Origin: Enterobacter ludwigii
Lineage (GTDB): Bacteria > Pseudomonadota > Gammaproteobacteria > Enterobacterales > Enterobacteriaceae
Reading direction: 5' to 3'
Length of the DNA stretch: 64,000 nucleotides
Assembly (NCBI GenBank): GCA_023023105.1
Contig: CP083824.1
Coordinates: 3,658,001 to 3,722,000 of the forward strand
The notes under the pieces are model-generated. The model was not told the origin of the DNA, did no database searches, and worked only from the letters and a program-made list of their open reading frames with translations. The position numbers were made by a program, and so were the translations under genes. Shown one piece after another: positions 1 through 9,231 of the stretch (position 1 is its first letter; each line of letters opens with the position of its first letter).

Positions 1-939
<939 letters not shown>

Positions 940-951
940 GAGGTTCTTGTT

Positions 952-1314
952 ATGACCGTGATTTACCAAACCACCATTACCCGCATCGGCCAGAGCGCGG
1001 CGGAGGCACTGAGCGACCAGATGCTGATCACCTTCCGCGAAGGTGCCCCGGCGGATATCGAAGAGTTTTGCTTTATCCACTGCCATGGCGTGCTGAACGG
1101 TGAACTCAAGCCCGGCAGCCAGCTGGAGCTGGGTGAAACGCGTTATGCCGTGACCGCCGTCGGTGAGGTAGCCGAACAAAACCTGCGCGAGCTGGGCCAT
1201 ATCACCCTGCGTTTTGACGGCCAGCCGCAGGCGGAATACCCCGGCACGGTTCACGTCGATGGCCCGGTTCCACAGGCTGTCACCCCAGGCTGTACATTAA
1301 AATTTGTTGCGTAA
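952..1314 (+). CDS. srlB: Sorbitol PTS EIIA component SrlB
   Basis: Soluble EIIA of the sorbitol PTS, which passes phosphate from HPr to the EIIB domain of SrlE. The protein has 120 residues, close to the family length. The segment FCFIHCHGVLNGEL carries histidines in the expected active-site region, with the exact phosphohistidine assigned by family only. ATG 952 is preceded by an AAGAGG-type ribosome binding site and sits 12 bases after the srlE stop. srlD starts 14 bases downstream, so the genes are almost certainly cotranscribed. Confidence 0.95.
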   Translation: MTVIYQTTITRIGQSAAEALSDQMLITFREGAPADIEEFCFIHCHGVLNGELKPGSQLELGETRYAVTAVGEVAEQNLRELGHITLRFDGQPQAEYPGTVHVDGPVPQAVTPGCTLKFVA

Positions 1315-1328
1315 TTAAGGAGAATCAC

Positions 1329-2108
1329 ATGAGTCAGGTTGCCGTTGTCATTGGTGGGGGACAAACGTTAGGTGAGTTCCTCTGCCGTGGGCTTGCCGCA
1401 GAGGGTTACCGCGTGGCGGTAGTGGATATTCAGAGTGAAAAAGCCGCCCGCGTGGCGGATACCATCAACACCGAGTTTGGCGAAGGAATGGCATACGGGT
1501 TTGGCGCCGATGCCACCAGCGAGCAGAGCGTAATGGCGCTTGCCCGCGGTGTGGACGAGATTTTTGGCCGTACCGACCTGCTGGTTTACAGCGCCGGGAT
1601 TGCAAAAGCGGCCTTTATCAGCGATTTCGAACTGGGGGATTTTGACCGCTCGCTGCAGGTGAACCTCGTGGGTTATTTCCTCTGCGCCCGCGAGTTTTCC
1701 CGCCTGATGATCCGCGACGGCATTCAGGGGCGCATTATTCAGATTAACTCGAAATCCGGCAAAGTGGGCAGCAAGCACAACTCCGGTTATAGCGCGGCGA
1801 AATTTGGCGGCGTCGGGCTAACGCAGTCTCTGGCGCTGGATCTGGCTGAATATGGCATTACCGTTCACTCGCTGATGCTGGGCAACCTGCTGAAATCGCC
1901 GATGTTCCAGTCCCTGCTGCCGCAGTATGCCACCAAGCTCGGCATCAAAGCTGAAGAAGTGGAACAATATTACATTGATAAAGTGCCGCTCAAGCGCGGA
2001 TGCGACTATCAGGACGTGCTGAATATGCTGCTGTTTTACGCCAGTCCGAAAGCCTCGTACTGCACCGGGCAGTCAATTAACGTCACCGGTGGGCAGGTGA
2101 TGTTCTGA
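1329..2108 (+). CDS. srlD: Sorbitol-6-phosphate 2-dehydrogenase SrlD
   Basis: Cytoplasmic NAD-dependent enzyme that oxidises sorbitol 6-phosphate to fructose 6-phosphate, linking the PTS to glycolysis. It is a short-chain dehydrogenase of 259 residues, the usual length. The N-terminal nucleotide site reads VVIGGGQTLGEFL, and the catalytic Tyr/Lys pair is visible in SGYSAAKFGG, with an upstream INSKSG serine region. An AAGGAGA ribosome binding site precedes the ATG. It lies between srlB and gutM in the srl operon, with a palindromic repeat just after its stop codon. Confidence 0.96.
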   Translation: MSQVAVVIGGGQTLGEFLCRGLAAEGYRVAVVDIQSEKAARVADTINTEFGEGMAYGFGADATSEQSVMALARGVDEIFGRTDLLVYSAGIAKAAFISDFELGDFDRSLQVNLVGYFLCAREFSRLMIRDGIQGRIIQINSKSGKVGSKHNSGYSAAKFGGVGLTQSLALDLAEYGITVHSLMLGNLLKSPMFQSLLPQYATKLGIKAEEVEQYYIDKVPLKRGCDYQDVLNMLLFYASPKASYCTGQSINVTGGQVMF

Positions 2109-2123
2109 TCGGGCAGGCTGATG

Positions 2124-2157
2124 CCCTCACCCTAACCCTCTCCCTGTGGGAGAGGGA
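2124..2157. repeat. CCCTCACCC-type palindromic repeat, copy 1
   Basis: A CCCTCACCCTAA leader is followed by a perfect 9-base inverted repeat, CCCTCTCCC and GGGAGAGGG, around a TGT loop. Near-identical elements occur at 16265-16298 and 55584-55617. This copy lies between srlD and gutM inside the operon, so it may form an RNA hairpin in the polycistronic message. It ends about ten bases before the gutM ribosome binding site. Confidence 0.85.
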
Positions 2158-2175
2158 ACACAACAAGGAGCCGAT

Positions 2176-2535
2176 ATGGTCACAGCACTCATCACCGTCG
2201 CCGCCCTCGCCTGGTTCTGCCAGATGGCTTTCGGCGGCTGGCAGATCCATCAGTTTAACCGCGCCTTTGATGCGCTGTGTCAGAAAGGCCGCGTGGGCGT
2301 CGGGCGTTCTGGTGGACGTTTCAAACCACGCGTGGTGGTTGCCGTTGCGCTGGACGAAGATGACAAGGTCTGCGATTCCCTCATCATGCGCGGCATGACC
2401 GTTTTCGCCCGCCCGGCGAAAATCCAGGCGATTAACGGACTGTCGTTGCAGGAATTGCAGCCTGATGTGATCTTTCCCCATGATCCACTCTGTCAGAATG
2501 CACTATCATTAGCGCTTAATCTGAAACATGGATAA
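2176..2535 (+). CDS. gutM: Glucitol operon activator GutM (SrlM)
   Basis: Activator of the srl/gut operon in E. coli. The protein has 119 residues, matching the family length when ATG 2176 is used. An in-frame GTG at 2146 would start inside the palindromic repeat and is rejected, because AAGGAG at 2165-2170 places the ribosome at 2176. The N-terminal 20 residues are hydrophobic (VTALITVAALAWF), suggesting a membrane-associated segment. The rest has no enzymatic motif that I recognise. It sits between srlD and srlR, the same position as in E. coli. How GutM activates transcription cannot be read from the sequence. Confidence 0.93.
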   Translation: MVTALITVAALAWFCQMAFGGWQIHQFNRAFDALCQKGRVGVGRSGGRFKPRVVVAVALDEDDKVCDSLIMRGMTVFARPAKIQAINGLSLQELQPDVIFPHDPLCQNALSLALNLKHG

Positions 2536-2557
2536 TTTCGTTGTGAAAGCTATAGAC

Positions 2558-2579
2558 TTGCGAAATTATCATTTCGCAA
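2558..2579. promoter_or_regulatory. Perfect 9-4-9 inverted repeat before srlR
   Basis: Arms TTGCGAAAT and ATTTCGCAA flank TATC in the 63-base gap between gutM and srlR. A partial copy, ATAATTTCG, occurs about 27 bases upstream. The size and position suit an SrlR autoregulatory operator, but a short hairpin in the operon transcript is also possible. The binding protein is inferred from position only. Confidence 0.45.
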
Positions 2580-2598
2580 CCTAAGGAACGAAGCGCCT

Positions 2599-3372
2599 AT
2601 GAAACCTCGTCAGCGGCAGGCGGCCATTCTCGAGCATCTGCAGAAGCAGGGGAAATGCTCGGTAGACGATCTGGCCCACTACTTTGACACCACCGGCACG
2701 ACAATACGCAAAGACCTGGTATTGCTCGAAAACTCTGGCGCCGTCATTCGGACTTACGGCGGTGTGGTGCTCAATAAGGATGAAGCCGACCCGCCTATCG
2801 ATCACAAAACGCTGATCAACACCCACCAGAAGGCGCTGATTGCCGAAGCGGCGGTGAAATTTATTCACGATGGCGATTCCATCATTCTTGACGCAGGCAG
2901 TACCGTGTTGCAAATGATCCCGCTGCTCAGTCGCTTTAACAACATCACGGTGATGACCAACAGCCTGCATATCGTCAACGCCCTCTCTGAATTCGATAGC
3001 GAGCAAACCATTCTGATGCCGGGTGGCACCTTCCGTAAGAAATCGGCGTCATTCCACGGCCAGCTGGCAGAGAACGCCTTCGACCACTTCAGCTTTGATA
3101 AACTCTTTATGGGCACCGACGGCATCGACCTGAACGCGGGCGTGACCACCTTCAACGAGGTGTTCAGCGTCAGCAAAGCCATGTGCAATGCCGCGCGGGA
3201 AGTGATTCTGATGGCAGATTCATCGAAGTTTGGCCGTAAAAGCCCCAATATCGTTTGCAGCCTGGAAAGCGTCGACAAACTGATTACCGACGCAGGTATC
3301 GACCCGGCGTTCAAAAAAGCGCTGGAAGAGAAAGGCATCGACGTGATCGTAACCGGAGAGAAAGATGAGTGA
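2599..3372 (+). CDS. srlR: DeoR-family sorbitol operon repressor SrlR
   Basis: Transcriptional repressor of the srl operon, responsive to a sorbitol-derived signal. The protein has 257 residues, with an N-terminal DeoR helix-turn-helix ([22 protein letters not shown], then [14 protein letters not shown]). A C-terminal sugar-phosphate sensor domain includes DAGSTVLQM and [15 protein letters not shown]. The start follows a CTAAGGAACG ribosome binding site. The 3' end overlaps gutQ by eight bases, indicating coupled translation. A perfect palindrome lies about 20 bases upstream and may be its own operator. Confidence 0.95.
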   Translation: MKPRQRQAAILEHLQKQGKCSVDDLAHYFDTTGTTIRKDLVLLENSGAVIRTYGGVVLNKDEADPPIDHKTLINTHQKALIAEAAVKFIHDGDSIILDAGSTVLQMIPLLSRFNNITVMTNSLHIVNALSEFDSEQTILMPGGTFRKKSASFHGQLAENAFDHFSFDKLFMGTDGIDLNAGVTTFNEVFSVSKAMCNAAREVILMADSSKFGRKSPNIVCSLESVDKLITDAGIDPAFKKALEEKGIDVIVTGEKDE

Positions 3373-4330
3373 TTTTCTGTTAAACGCTGGCCGCCAGACC
3401 CTGATGCTGGAGCTACAGGAAGCCAGCCGCCTGCCCGAACGCTTGGGCGAGGATTTTGTTCGCGCGGCCAACACCATTATTCAGTGCGAAGGTAAGGTGA
3501 TTGTCTCCGGAATAGGTAAGTCAGGTCACATCGGTAAGAAAATTGCGGCGACGCTTGCCAGCACCGGTACTCCGGCCTTCTTCGTTCATCCGGCAGAAGC
3601 ACTGCACGGCGATCTGGGGATGATCGAAAGCCGCGATGTGATGCTGTTTATCTCCTATTCCGGTTCGGCCAAAGAGCTGGATCTCATCATTCCGCGCCTG
3701 CAGGAAAAAACGGTCGCTCTGCTGGCAATGACCGGCAAATCCCGCTCGCCGCTGGCGCTGGCAGCCAAGGCCACGCTGGATATTTCCGTTGAGCGTGAAG
3801 CCTGTCCGATGCACCTCGCCCCCACATCCAGCACCGTTAATACGCTGATGATGGGCGACGCGCTGGCGATGGCGGTGATGCAGGCGCGCGGCTTTAACGA
3901 AGAAGATTTCGCCCGTTCGCATCCGGCCGGAGCGCTTGGGGCACGCCTGCTCAATAAGGTTCACAACCTGATGCGAACTGACGATGCCATTCCGCAGGTC
4001 AAACTCGATACCAGCGTGATGGACGCGATGCTGGAACTGAGCCGTACCGGGCTGGGATTGGTCGCCGTGTGTGACAGCGACAGCTTTGTTAAAGGTGTAT
4101 TTACCGACGGCGATCTGCGTCGCTGGCTGGTCGGCGGCGGCAAGCTGGAATCGCCGGTTTCTGAAGCGATGACCCAGGGCGGGCTGACGTTGAACGCCGA
4201 CAGCCGCGCCATTGAGGCCAAAGAGGTTCTGATGAAACGTAAAATCACCGCCGCGCCGGTGGTGGATGACGGCGGCAAGCTGTGCGGCGCCATCAACCTG
4301 CAGGATTTCTATCAGGCTGGAATTATCTAA
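3365..4330 (+). CDS. gutQ: Arabinose 5-phosphate isomerase GutQ
   Basis: Interconverts D-ribulose 5-phosphate and D-arabinose 5-phosphate. It is a paralogue of KdsD, whose product feeds Kdo synthesis for lipopolysaccharide. The protein has 321 residues: an N-terminal SIS domain ([20 protein letters not shown], then SYSGSAKEL) and two CBS domains from about residue 205 onward. It starts within the end of srlR and is the last gene of the srl operon. An imperfect inverted repeat at 4348-4375 follows the stop. In E. coli norR would come next; here the order diverges. Confidence 0.95.
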   Translation: MSDFLLNAGRQTLMLELQEASRLPERLGEDFVRAANTIIQCEGKVIVSGIGKSGHIGKKIAATLASTGTPAFFVHPAEALHGDLGMIESRDVMLFISYSGSAKELDLIIPRLQEKTVALLAMTGKSRSPLALAAKATLDISVEREACPMHLAPTSSTVNTLMMGDALAMAVMQARGFNEEDFARSHPAGALGARLLNKVHNLMRTDDAIPQVKLDTSVMDAMLELSRTGLGLVAVCDSDSFVKGVFTDGDLRRWLVGGGKLESPVSEAMTQGGLTLNADSRAIEAKEVLMKRKITAAPVVDDGGKLCGAINLQDFYQAGII

Positions 4331-4568
4331 TCTTTGAGCCCAGGACACTTCGCCAGCCGGTGCAGGTTGGTGAAGTTCAAAAGTCTAAACGCTTTTTTTT
4401 ACGCAATTTATTCATAAAATAAATACAAATAAGATAAATCATCGCTATCAATCCTTTATTTATTATTCCCATCAATACTTAAAACCGGAACACCTGAAAA
4501 ACATTGCCCTGTTTTATTCCCTAATAACAATCTACCCTGATCACACATTAACGCGAAAGGGGTATTTC
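4331..4568. other. AT-rich spacer after gutQ with an imperfect stem-loop
   Basis: This noncoding stretch holds an inverted repeat at 4348-4375 (CTTCGCCAGCC and GGTTGGTGAAG, 9 of 11 pairs), perhaps a weak gutQ terminator; a T-run follows some 20 bases later. From about 4390 it becomes very AT-rich compared with its neighbours. It marks the point where gene order departs from E. coli. A GCGAAAGGGG ribosome binding site at its end serves the next small ORF. Confidence 0.5.
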
Positions 4569-4727
4569 ATGGCACATTTCACCGAAGAGCTTAACTATCT
4601 CGCTCACTATTTTAAGCAGGTCAGAAAAGCAGAGCACATTTTATTTCGCTGGCTATGGTTGAGTCCTGAAGCTCGTATCGAGCGCCTGCGGGAGCTGATG
4701 ATTCCGGTAAGCAAACGTGATAACTGA
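4569..4727 (+). CDS. Small 52-residue protein of unknown function
   Basis: An uninterrupted 53-codon frame starts at an ATG with a well-placed AAAGGGG ribosome binding site seven bases upstream. The product begins MAHFTEELNYLAHYF and ends ELMIPVSKRDN. It is rich in charged and aromatic residues, with no signal peptide and one weakly amphipathic helix (RWLWLSPEARIERLRELM). I do not recognise a family. A stem-loop begins five bases after the stop. It lies between gutQ and a PTS gene in an AT-rich block. Chance occurrence cannot be excluded at this size, but the ribosome binding site and the following hairpin favour a real gene. Confidence 0.5.
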   Translation: MAHFTEELNYLAHYFKQVRKAEHILFRWLWLSPEARIERLRELMIPVSKRDN

Positions 4728-4731
4728 AGGT

Positions 4732-4774
4732 CTGGCGGCGCTTCTCCTTCAGTAAATGTGTGAAGCGCCACCAG
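4732..4774 (+). terminator. Stem-loop directly after the small ORF
   Basis: Arms CTGGCGGCGCTTC (4732-4744) and GAAGCGCCACCAG (4762-4774) pair at 12 of 13 positions around a 17-base loop. There is no U-run, only CAAAAAC afterwards. It may therefore be a processing or stabilising hairpin rather than a classical rho-independent terminator. Confidence 0.45.
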
Positions 4775-4948
4775 CAAAAACCGGAACAAATAATAGAATG
4801 CATCATTGTTTATTTCAGGAATGACTTACCTGAGGAATATAATAAAAATTAATTTATATCGCATCACATTTTTATCTCCCCTGCTTACACATTAAAATAA
4901 AAGCTGTTATTTTCCGATGTGAATTAAGTCTTTTTGGAATCCTCTCTC

Positions 4949-6439
4949 ATGAATGCATTTAGTTATCTTCAACGTCTGGGTAAAGCCCTGATGTTGCCTA
5001 TCGCCACCTTACCAGTTGCAGCCATATTATTACGCCTCGGCCAGCCTGACGTATTTAATATTCCGTTTATTGCCAGTGCCGGTGGCGGGATCTTCGACAG
5101 CCTGCCGCTGTTGTTTGCTCTGGGTATCGCCATTGGTCTGGCAAAAGACAATGCTGGTGCTGCAGCTCTCGCGGGTGCTGTCGGCTTTCTGGTCCTCACC
5201 AAAGCCACAGCGGTGATTAACGCCTCCATTAACATGTCCTTCTTTGCCGGGATTATTGCGGGTGTGGTGGCCGGTCACTGCTATAACCGCTTCTCCAATA
5301 CTAAACTGCCGGATTTCCTTGCGTTCTTTGCTGGTAAACGTCTGGTGCCCATCATGACCGGGTTAATTTGTCTATTCATCGCATGGATTTGCGGCTACGT
5401 CTGGCCTTCCGTGCAGCACGGCATTGATACCTTCAGTTTGCTGGTGTCCCGTAGCGGTGAGCCCGGCTGGTTTATTTACGGTGTCCTTAACCGCGCGTTA
5501 ATTCCTTTCGGCCTGCACTACATACTGCATTCCGTCTTCTGGTTCAGCCTCGGTGACTGTCTGAAAGTGACTTACGATGCTGCCAGCGCGGTACATAACA
5601 TCTGTCTCGCGCCGGACGTGGTGAAAGGTCTGGTCGTTGGCAGCGCCGTGCCAGGTATTGACGGATCCAGCATCACGCAGATTGCCACCGACTTAACCCG
5701 GGGCGATCTTAACCGCTTCTTCGCCGGTGACCCGCATGCGGGGGTCTACATGGCCTGGGCATATCCGATCTTTATGGGCGGTCTTCCGGGTGCAGCACTG
5801 GCGATGTATTTCGCCGCGCCAAAAGCACGTCGCTCAGCCGTCGGCGGGATGCTGCTCTCTGTCGCCCTGACCGCCTTCCTGACGGGCATTACCGAGCCAA
5901 TTGAGTTCTCCTTCCTGTTCCTCGCTCCAGCCCTGTATGCCCTGCATGCGGTACTTGCTGGTGTGAGTATGGTAATCGCCAACAGCCTCGGCGTGCTGCA
6001 TGGCTTTGGTTTTTCCGCCGGGCTTATCGACTTCGTCCTGAACTGGGGTCTTGCCACGAAGCCGTGGCTCCTGATCCCTCTGATTGCTCTGTTCTTTGCG
6101 ATCTACTTTGTGGTATTCACGTTCGCGATTCGCTTTTTCAAGCTGAAAACGCCGGGTCGCGAAGACGACGACACGGTAACGGGTGATTCTGACGATCAAA
6201 ACGAGGCCATTGCCCAATACATCTCAGCATTGGGTGGCAAAGATAACCTGAAGATTGTCGATGCCTGTATAACTCGCCTGCGCTTAACGCTTACAGATAA
6301 CAGCGTGCTGGATGAACAGGCGCTGAAATCACTGGGGGCGAAAGGCATTCTGAAAATGGGTACGCAGAACGCACAGGTGATTCTGGGCCCACAGGCCGAA
6401 AGCATCGCGCTGAAGATCCGGGCGCAGATCGAAGCCTGA
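4949..6439 (+). CDS. PTS EIICB transporter, N-acetylglucosamine/glucose family
   Basis: Sugar-phosphorylating permease of 496 residues in IIC-IIB order. The IIC part spans roughly residues 1-400, with many hydrophobic helices and family motifs [15 protein letters not shown] and GFGFSAGLIDFVLN, which resemble NagE. The IIB part carries the phosphocysteine motif DACITRLRLTL, Cys about 440. There is no IIA domain, so it must borrow a cytoplasmic IIA such as Crr. ATG 4949 is preferred to an upstream in-frame TTG at 4934, although the ribosome binding site is weak (GGAAT). The substrate is unknown; an amino sugar or glucoside is plausible from family resemblance. It lies in the block replacing norRVW. 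Confidence 0.85.
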   Translation: MNAFSYLQRLGKALMLPIATLPVAAILLRLGQPDVFNIPFIASAGGGIFDSLPLLFALGIAIGLAKDNAGAAALAGAVGFLVLTKATAVINASINMSFFAGIIAGVVAGHCYNRFSNTKLPDFLAFFAGKRLVPIMTGLICLFIAWICGYVWPSVQHGIDTFSLLVSRSGEPGWFIYGVLNRALIPFGLHYILHSVFWFSLGDCLKVTYDAASAVHNICLAPDVVKGLVVGSAVPGIDGSSITQIATDLTRGDLNRFFAGDPHAGVYMAWAYPIFMGGLPGAALAMYFAAPKARRSAVGGMLLSVALTAFLTGITEPIEFSFLFLAPALYALHAVLAGVSMVIANSLGVLHGFGFSAGLIDFVLNWGLATKPWLLIPLIALFFAIYFVVFTFAIRFFKLKTPGREDDDTVTGDSDDQNEAIAQYISALGGKDNLKIVDACITRLRLTLTDNSVLDEQALKSLGAKGILKMGTQNAQVILGPQAESIALKIRAQIEA

Positions 6440-6454
6440 CGTTGCACAATCCTG

Positions 6455-6478
6455 TTCCCTCTCTCACCGGAGAGGGAA
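6455..6478. repeat. TTCCCTCT/AGAGGGAA stem-loop after the PTS gene
   Basis: Eight-base perfect arms flank CTCACCGG sixteen bases after the PTS stop codon. It resembles the stem of the CCCTCACCC repeats found elsewhere in the window but lacks their leader. It could act as a transcript end or a degraded repeat copy. Confidence 0.5.
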
Positions 6479-6570
6479 TAAAACCGGAACACTTTATATA
6501 TCCCACCCTTATTTATTCCGCAAAACCCCCTACACTCTCACCATTCTCCTTTTGTTACCGGTACGCCGTC

Positions 6571-8235
6571 ATGCGCCAGCTTCAGAAAATCCGACAGTAT
6601 CAACGGCTTTATCAGCACTACGGCACAGAGCCAAAGCCCACGACCATCGCGGAAGTGGCCGGTGTCGCGTTATGCAGTGAGCGCCATGCACGCACATTGC
6701 TGCGCCAGCTTACGCAAAACGGATGGTTAAGCTGGCAGGCGCAACCAGGACGCGGACATCGTGCCATCCTGCATTGCCTGACGACCACCAGCGAACTGAG
6801 CGCACCGCTGATGCATGCCTGCCTGGAAAAAGGGGACTACCAGAGCGCGCTGCAGTTGGCCGATGGCGACCCGGCTAGCCTGCATCACATCATCACGCCG
6901 TTTTTAGGCGGAAAATGGCTTAAGCACCAGCCGACGCTGCGCATTCCGTGGTATCGCCCACTCACGTCGCTGCATCCCGCCCTGCAACGTCGCCGTGCCG
7001 AGCAGCATATTATCTGCGCGGTTCACGCTGGGTTGACGCGTTACGTCCCCGGCCACCCGCAACCGGTGGCCGATTTAGCCCATCACTGGGAGAGTAGTGA
7101 CGACAAACTTCGCTGGAGCTTTTACCTGCGTAGCGGTGCGCACTGGCATAACGGACAAGCGATCAGCGATGAAGATATTCTCGGCGCGCTGCACCAGTTG
7201 TTGGCCGATCCCGCACGTAATACAGGGCTAACTCACGTGAGTAAAGTGATGCTTATCGCACCGTGGTGTCTGGAAATCACGCTTAACGCGCCAGACGCCA
7301 TGCTGGCGCATCGTCTCGCGCATCATGTTTGCCGTTTGCCACATCCGCAACAACCGAATGTGGGTGCTGGCCCCTTTGCAATTGCTTATCATCACTCGCA
7401 CTATCTGCGCCTTGAGCGTCAGCCGTGGTACTTTGCGACACATCCCCTGCTGCATGCAATTGAGTTCTGGCGAACCCGCGCCGGAACAGAAAAACCGGCA
7501 TGGATAACCGTTGGTAAAGGAGAAAATGCCCAGGAGTCCATCACCACCACCAGCGGTGGGTTTTCCTGGCTGATGGTGAATGCCCGGTTACCACAACCGC
7601 TGGCCGCCTGGTTGCGCCAGGAAATCCAGCATCTTAACCAGCAGTTCATCCGCCGGGATGATGTTGAAACCCGTACGGAAATACTGCCCGGGATCACGAC
7701 ACCCGCGTATCCTGAAGCGCCTGACGTGACGCTTCCACCTGCCCTTTCACTGGTCTGCTATCACACGCCGGTGCTGTGCGACCTCGCCGGCATGCTGCAA
7801 ACTCGCCTGAAAAAGCGTGGCTGCGACGTCACGATTCACTGGAAAGATCGCGAAGAGTGGCATGCGCCTGACGCGCTGGCGCAAGCGGATATCTTACTGG
7901 GGGATTATCTTGCCGGTGAAGTACCGGTCTTTGCGCTGGCAGAGTGGTTTACTGAAGAACCCGCGTGGATCGCCGCGCTGGGTGAGAGCGCGTGGCAAAA
8001 CGCAAAGCAGACGCTGATGGCGTATTGCGAAAGTGAGGAAACGCTAAGAGCACACTTGCCCGCCTTCTTTCATCGCCTGCTTGAAAGCGGCGCCTGTACG
8101 CCGCTTTTCCACTACCGCTATCGCATCAACACGATGGAAAATGTGCAGAACATTGTGCTGACTGCCAGCGGCTGGCTTGATTTCACCCGCGCCTGGCTAC
8201 CGCCGGCTCAGGAGCGCACGACCAGCGCATCGTAG
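6571..8235 (+). CDS. SgrR/YbaE-family transcriptional regulator with solute-binding domain
   Basis: The protein has 554 residues, close to E. coli SgrR (551) and YbaE (566). The N-terminal SgrR-type helix-turn-helix covers about residues 1-110 (TTIAEVAGVALCSERHARTLLRQL, then GWLSWQAQPGRGHRA). It is followed by a long domain like periplasmic peptide-binding proteins (LRWSFYLRSGAHWHNGQ, DILGALHQLL), but without a signal peptide, so the protein is cytoplasmic. ATG 6571 matches the family start; the frame stays open back to 6442 across the upstream hairpin. Its place after a PTS gene suggests control of sugar-phosphate uptake or stress, by analogy with SgrR. The last 28 bases overlap the opposing nickel-permease gene. 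Confidence 0.82.
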   Translation: MRQLQKIRQYQRLYQHYGTEPKPTTIAEVAGVALCSERHARTLLRQLTQNGWLSWQAQPGRGHRAILHCLTTTSELSAPLMHACLEKGDYQSALQLADGDPASLHHIITPFLGGKWLKHQPTLRIPWYRPLTSLHPALQRRRAEQHIICAVHAGLTRYVPGHPQPVADLAHHWESSDDKLRWSFYLRSGAHWHNGQAISDEDILGALHQLLADPARNTGLTHVSKVMLIAPWCLEITLNAPDAMLAHRLAHHVCRLPHPQQPNVGAGPFAIAYHHSHYLRLERQPWYFATHPLLHAIEFWRTRAGTEKPAWITVGKGENAQESITTTSGGFSWLMVNARLPQPLAAWLRQEIQHLNQQFIRRDDVETRTEILPGITTPAYPEAPDVTLPPALSLVCYHTPVLCDLAGMLQTRLKKRGCDVTIHWKDREEWHAPDALAQADILLGDYLAGEVPVFALAEWFTEEPAWIAALGESAWQNAKQTLMAYCESEETLRAHLPAFFHRLLESGACTPLFHYRYRINTMENVQNIVLTASGWLDFTRAWLPPAQERTTSAS

Positions 8236-9230
8236 CCGCGCCAGCGGTAGTTGACCATGGAGATCAGCCAGCAGGCGACAAACAGCCCGACCACCACAAA
8301 TCCGGCGTTGCCCAGGTTGTCGTTTACCGCGCCAATCACATCCCAGACGCCACCGCTGAGGGCGAATTTATCCATCAGCAGACCCAGCGCTTCCAGCCCG
8401 CCAATAAACAGCGCCACCACCACAGATGTCCCGGTAATGGTCATGTTGTAGTAGAGCTTACGTTGCGGTTTGTTAAACGCCCATCCGTAAGCACCGACCA
8501 TCAACAAATTGTCGAGGGTATCGACCAGCGCCATACCGCTGGCGAAGAGCGCCGGGAAGATCATGATTGACCACACCGACATCCCGTGAGAGGCGCTGGC
8601 GGCAGAAATGCCCAACACGCCAATTTCGGTGGCAGTGTCAAACCCCAGACCAAACAGGAATCCGACCAGGTACATCTGCCAGCTTTTGTTGACCAGCCGG
8701 AAGGTTGCGCCAAATAACCAGTTCATGACGCCGCCCTGTGCAGGTAACTCTACTTCACTGCTTGTCGCGCGCCCCTTTTTCAGCGCCTGAAAACTGCGCC
8801 AGACGCCGCGTAAAATCACCATATTGACCAGCGCCATCGCCAGCAGGAAAGTCGCGGAAACGGCTGTTCCAATCAGACTCCCTGTCTCGTGAAACCATGC
8901 CATATTTTTCTGAAACGCCGTAGCGGTGGCAGCAATGGCAATGGAGGCCAGCACCACGATGGTGGAATGACCCAGCGAGAACCAGGCCCCTACGCCGGAT
9001 GGGCGTTTGCCCTGCTGCATCATCTTACGCGTGACGGTATCAATGGCCGCAATGTGGTCTGCATCCACCGCATGGCGAAGTCCATAACACCAGGCAAGCA
9101 GGCTTGCCGCCATCAACGCCGTGCTGCCGCTGAAGGTTTGCCATGCCCATCCCCAGGCCAGCAGGTTTGCCATTACCAGAGCCAGCAGCAGAAGCGCGGC
9201 ACGAGGTTCATTGCGTAAGAGTCGTAACAT
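8208..9230 (-). CDS. NiCoT-family nickel/cobalt permease
   Basis: High-affinity Ni2+/Co2+ importer of the HoxN/NixA family, 340 residues with about eight membrane helices. The signature HAVDADHIAAIDTVTRK carries the His and Asp residues that define the metal-recognition helix. A second family motif is LGFDTATEIGVLG. The start at 9230 follows an AGGACT ribosome binding site; further upstream the frame lies inside hypF. It begins one base after the hypF stop, so it is the last gene of a hydN-hypF-permease operon. That predicts nickel supply for the hydrogenase-3 maturation encoded next door. Its 3' end overlaps the convergent SgrR-type gene by 28 bases. Confidence 0.92.
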   Translation of the reverse strand: MLRLLRNEPRAALLLLALVMANLLAWGWAWQTFSGSTALMAASLLAWCYGLRHAVDADHIAAIDTVTRKMMQQGKRPSGVGAWFSLGHSTIVVLASIAIAATATAFQKNMAWFHETGSLIGTAVSATFLLAMALVNMVILRGVWRSFQALKKGRATSSEVELPAQGGVMNWLFGATFRLVNKSWQMYLVGFLFGLGFDTATEIGVLGISAASASHGMSVWSIMIFPALFASGMALVDTLDNLLMVGAYGWAFNKPQRKLYYNMTITGTSVVVALFIGGLEALGLLMDKFALSGGVWDVIGAVNDNLGNAGFVVVGLFVACWLISMVNYRWRGYDALVVRS

Positions 9231-9231
9231 T

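Noticed and set aside
6442..6570. Longer N-terminus for the SgrR-type regulator
   Set aside because: The extension crosses an intergenic hairpin, reads as unrelated sequence, and the family start is the ATG at 6571.
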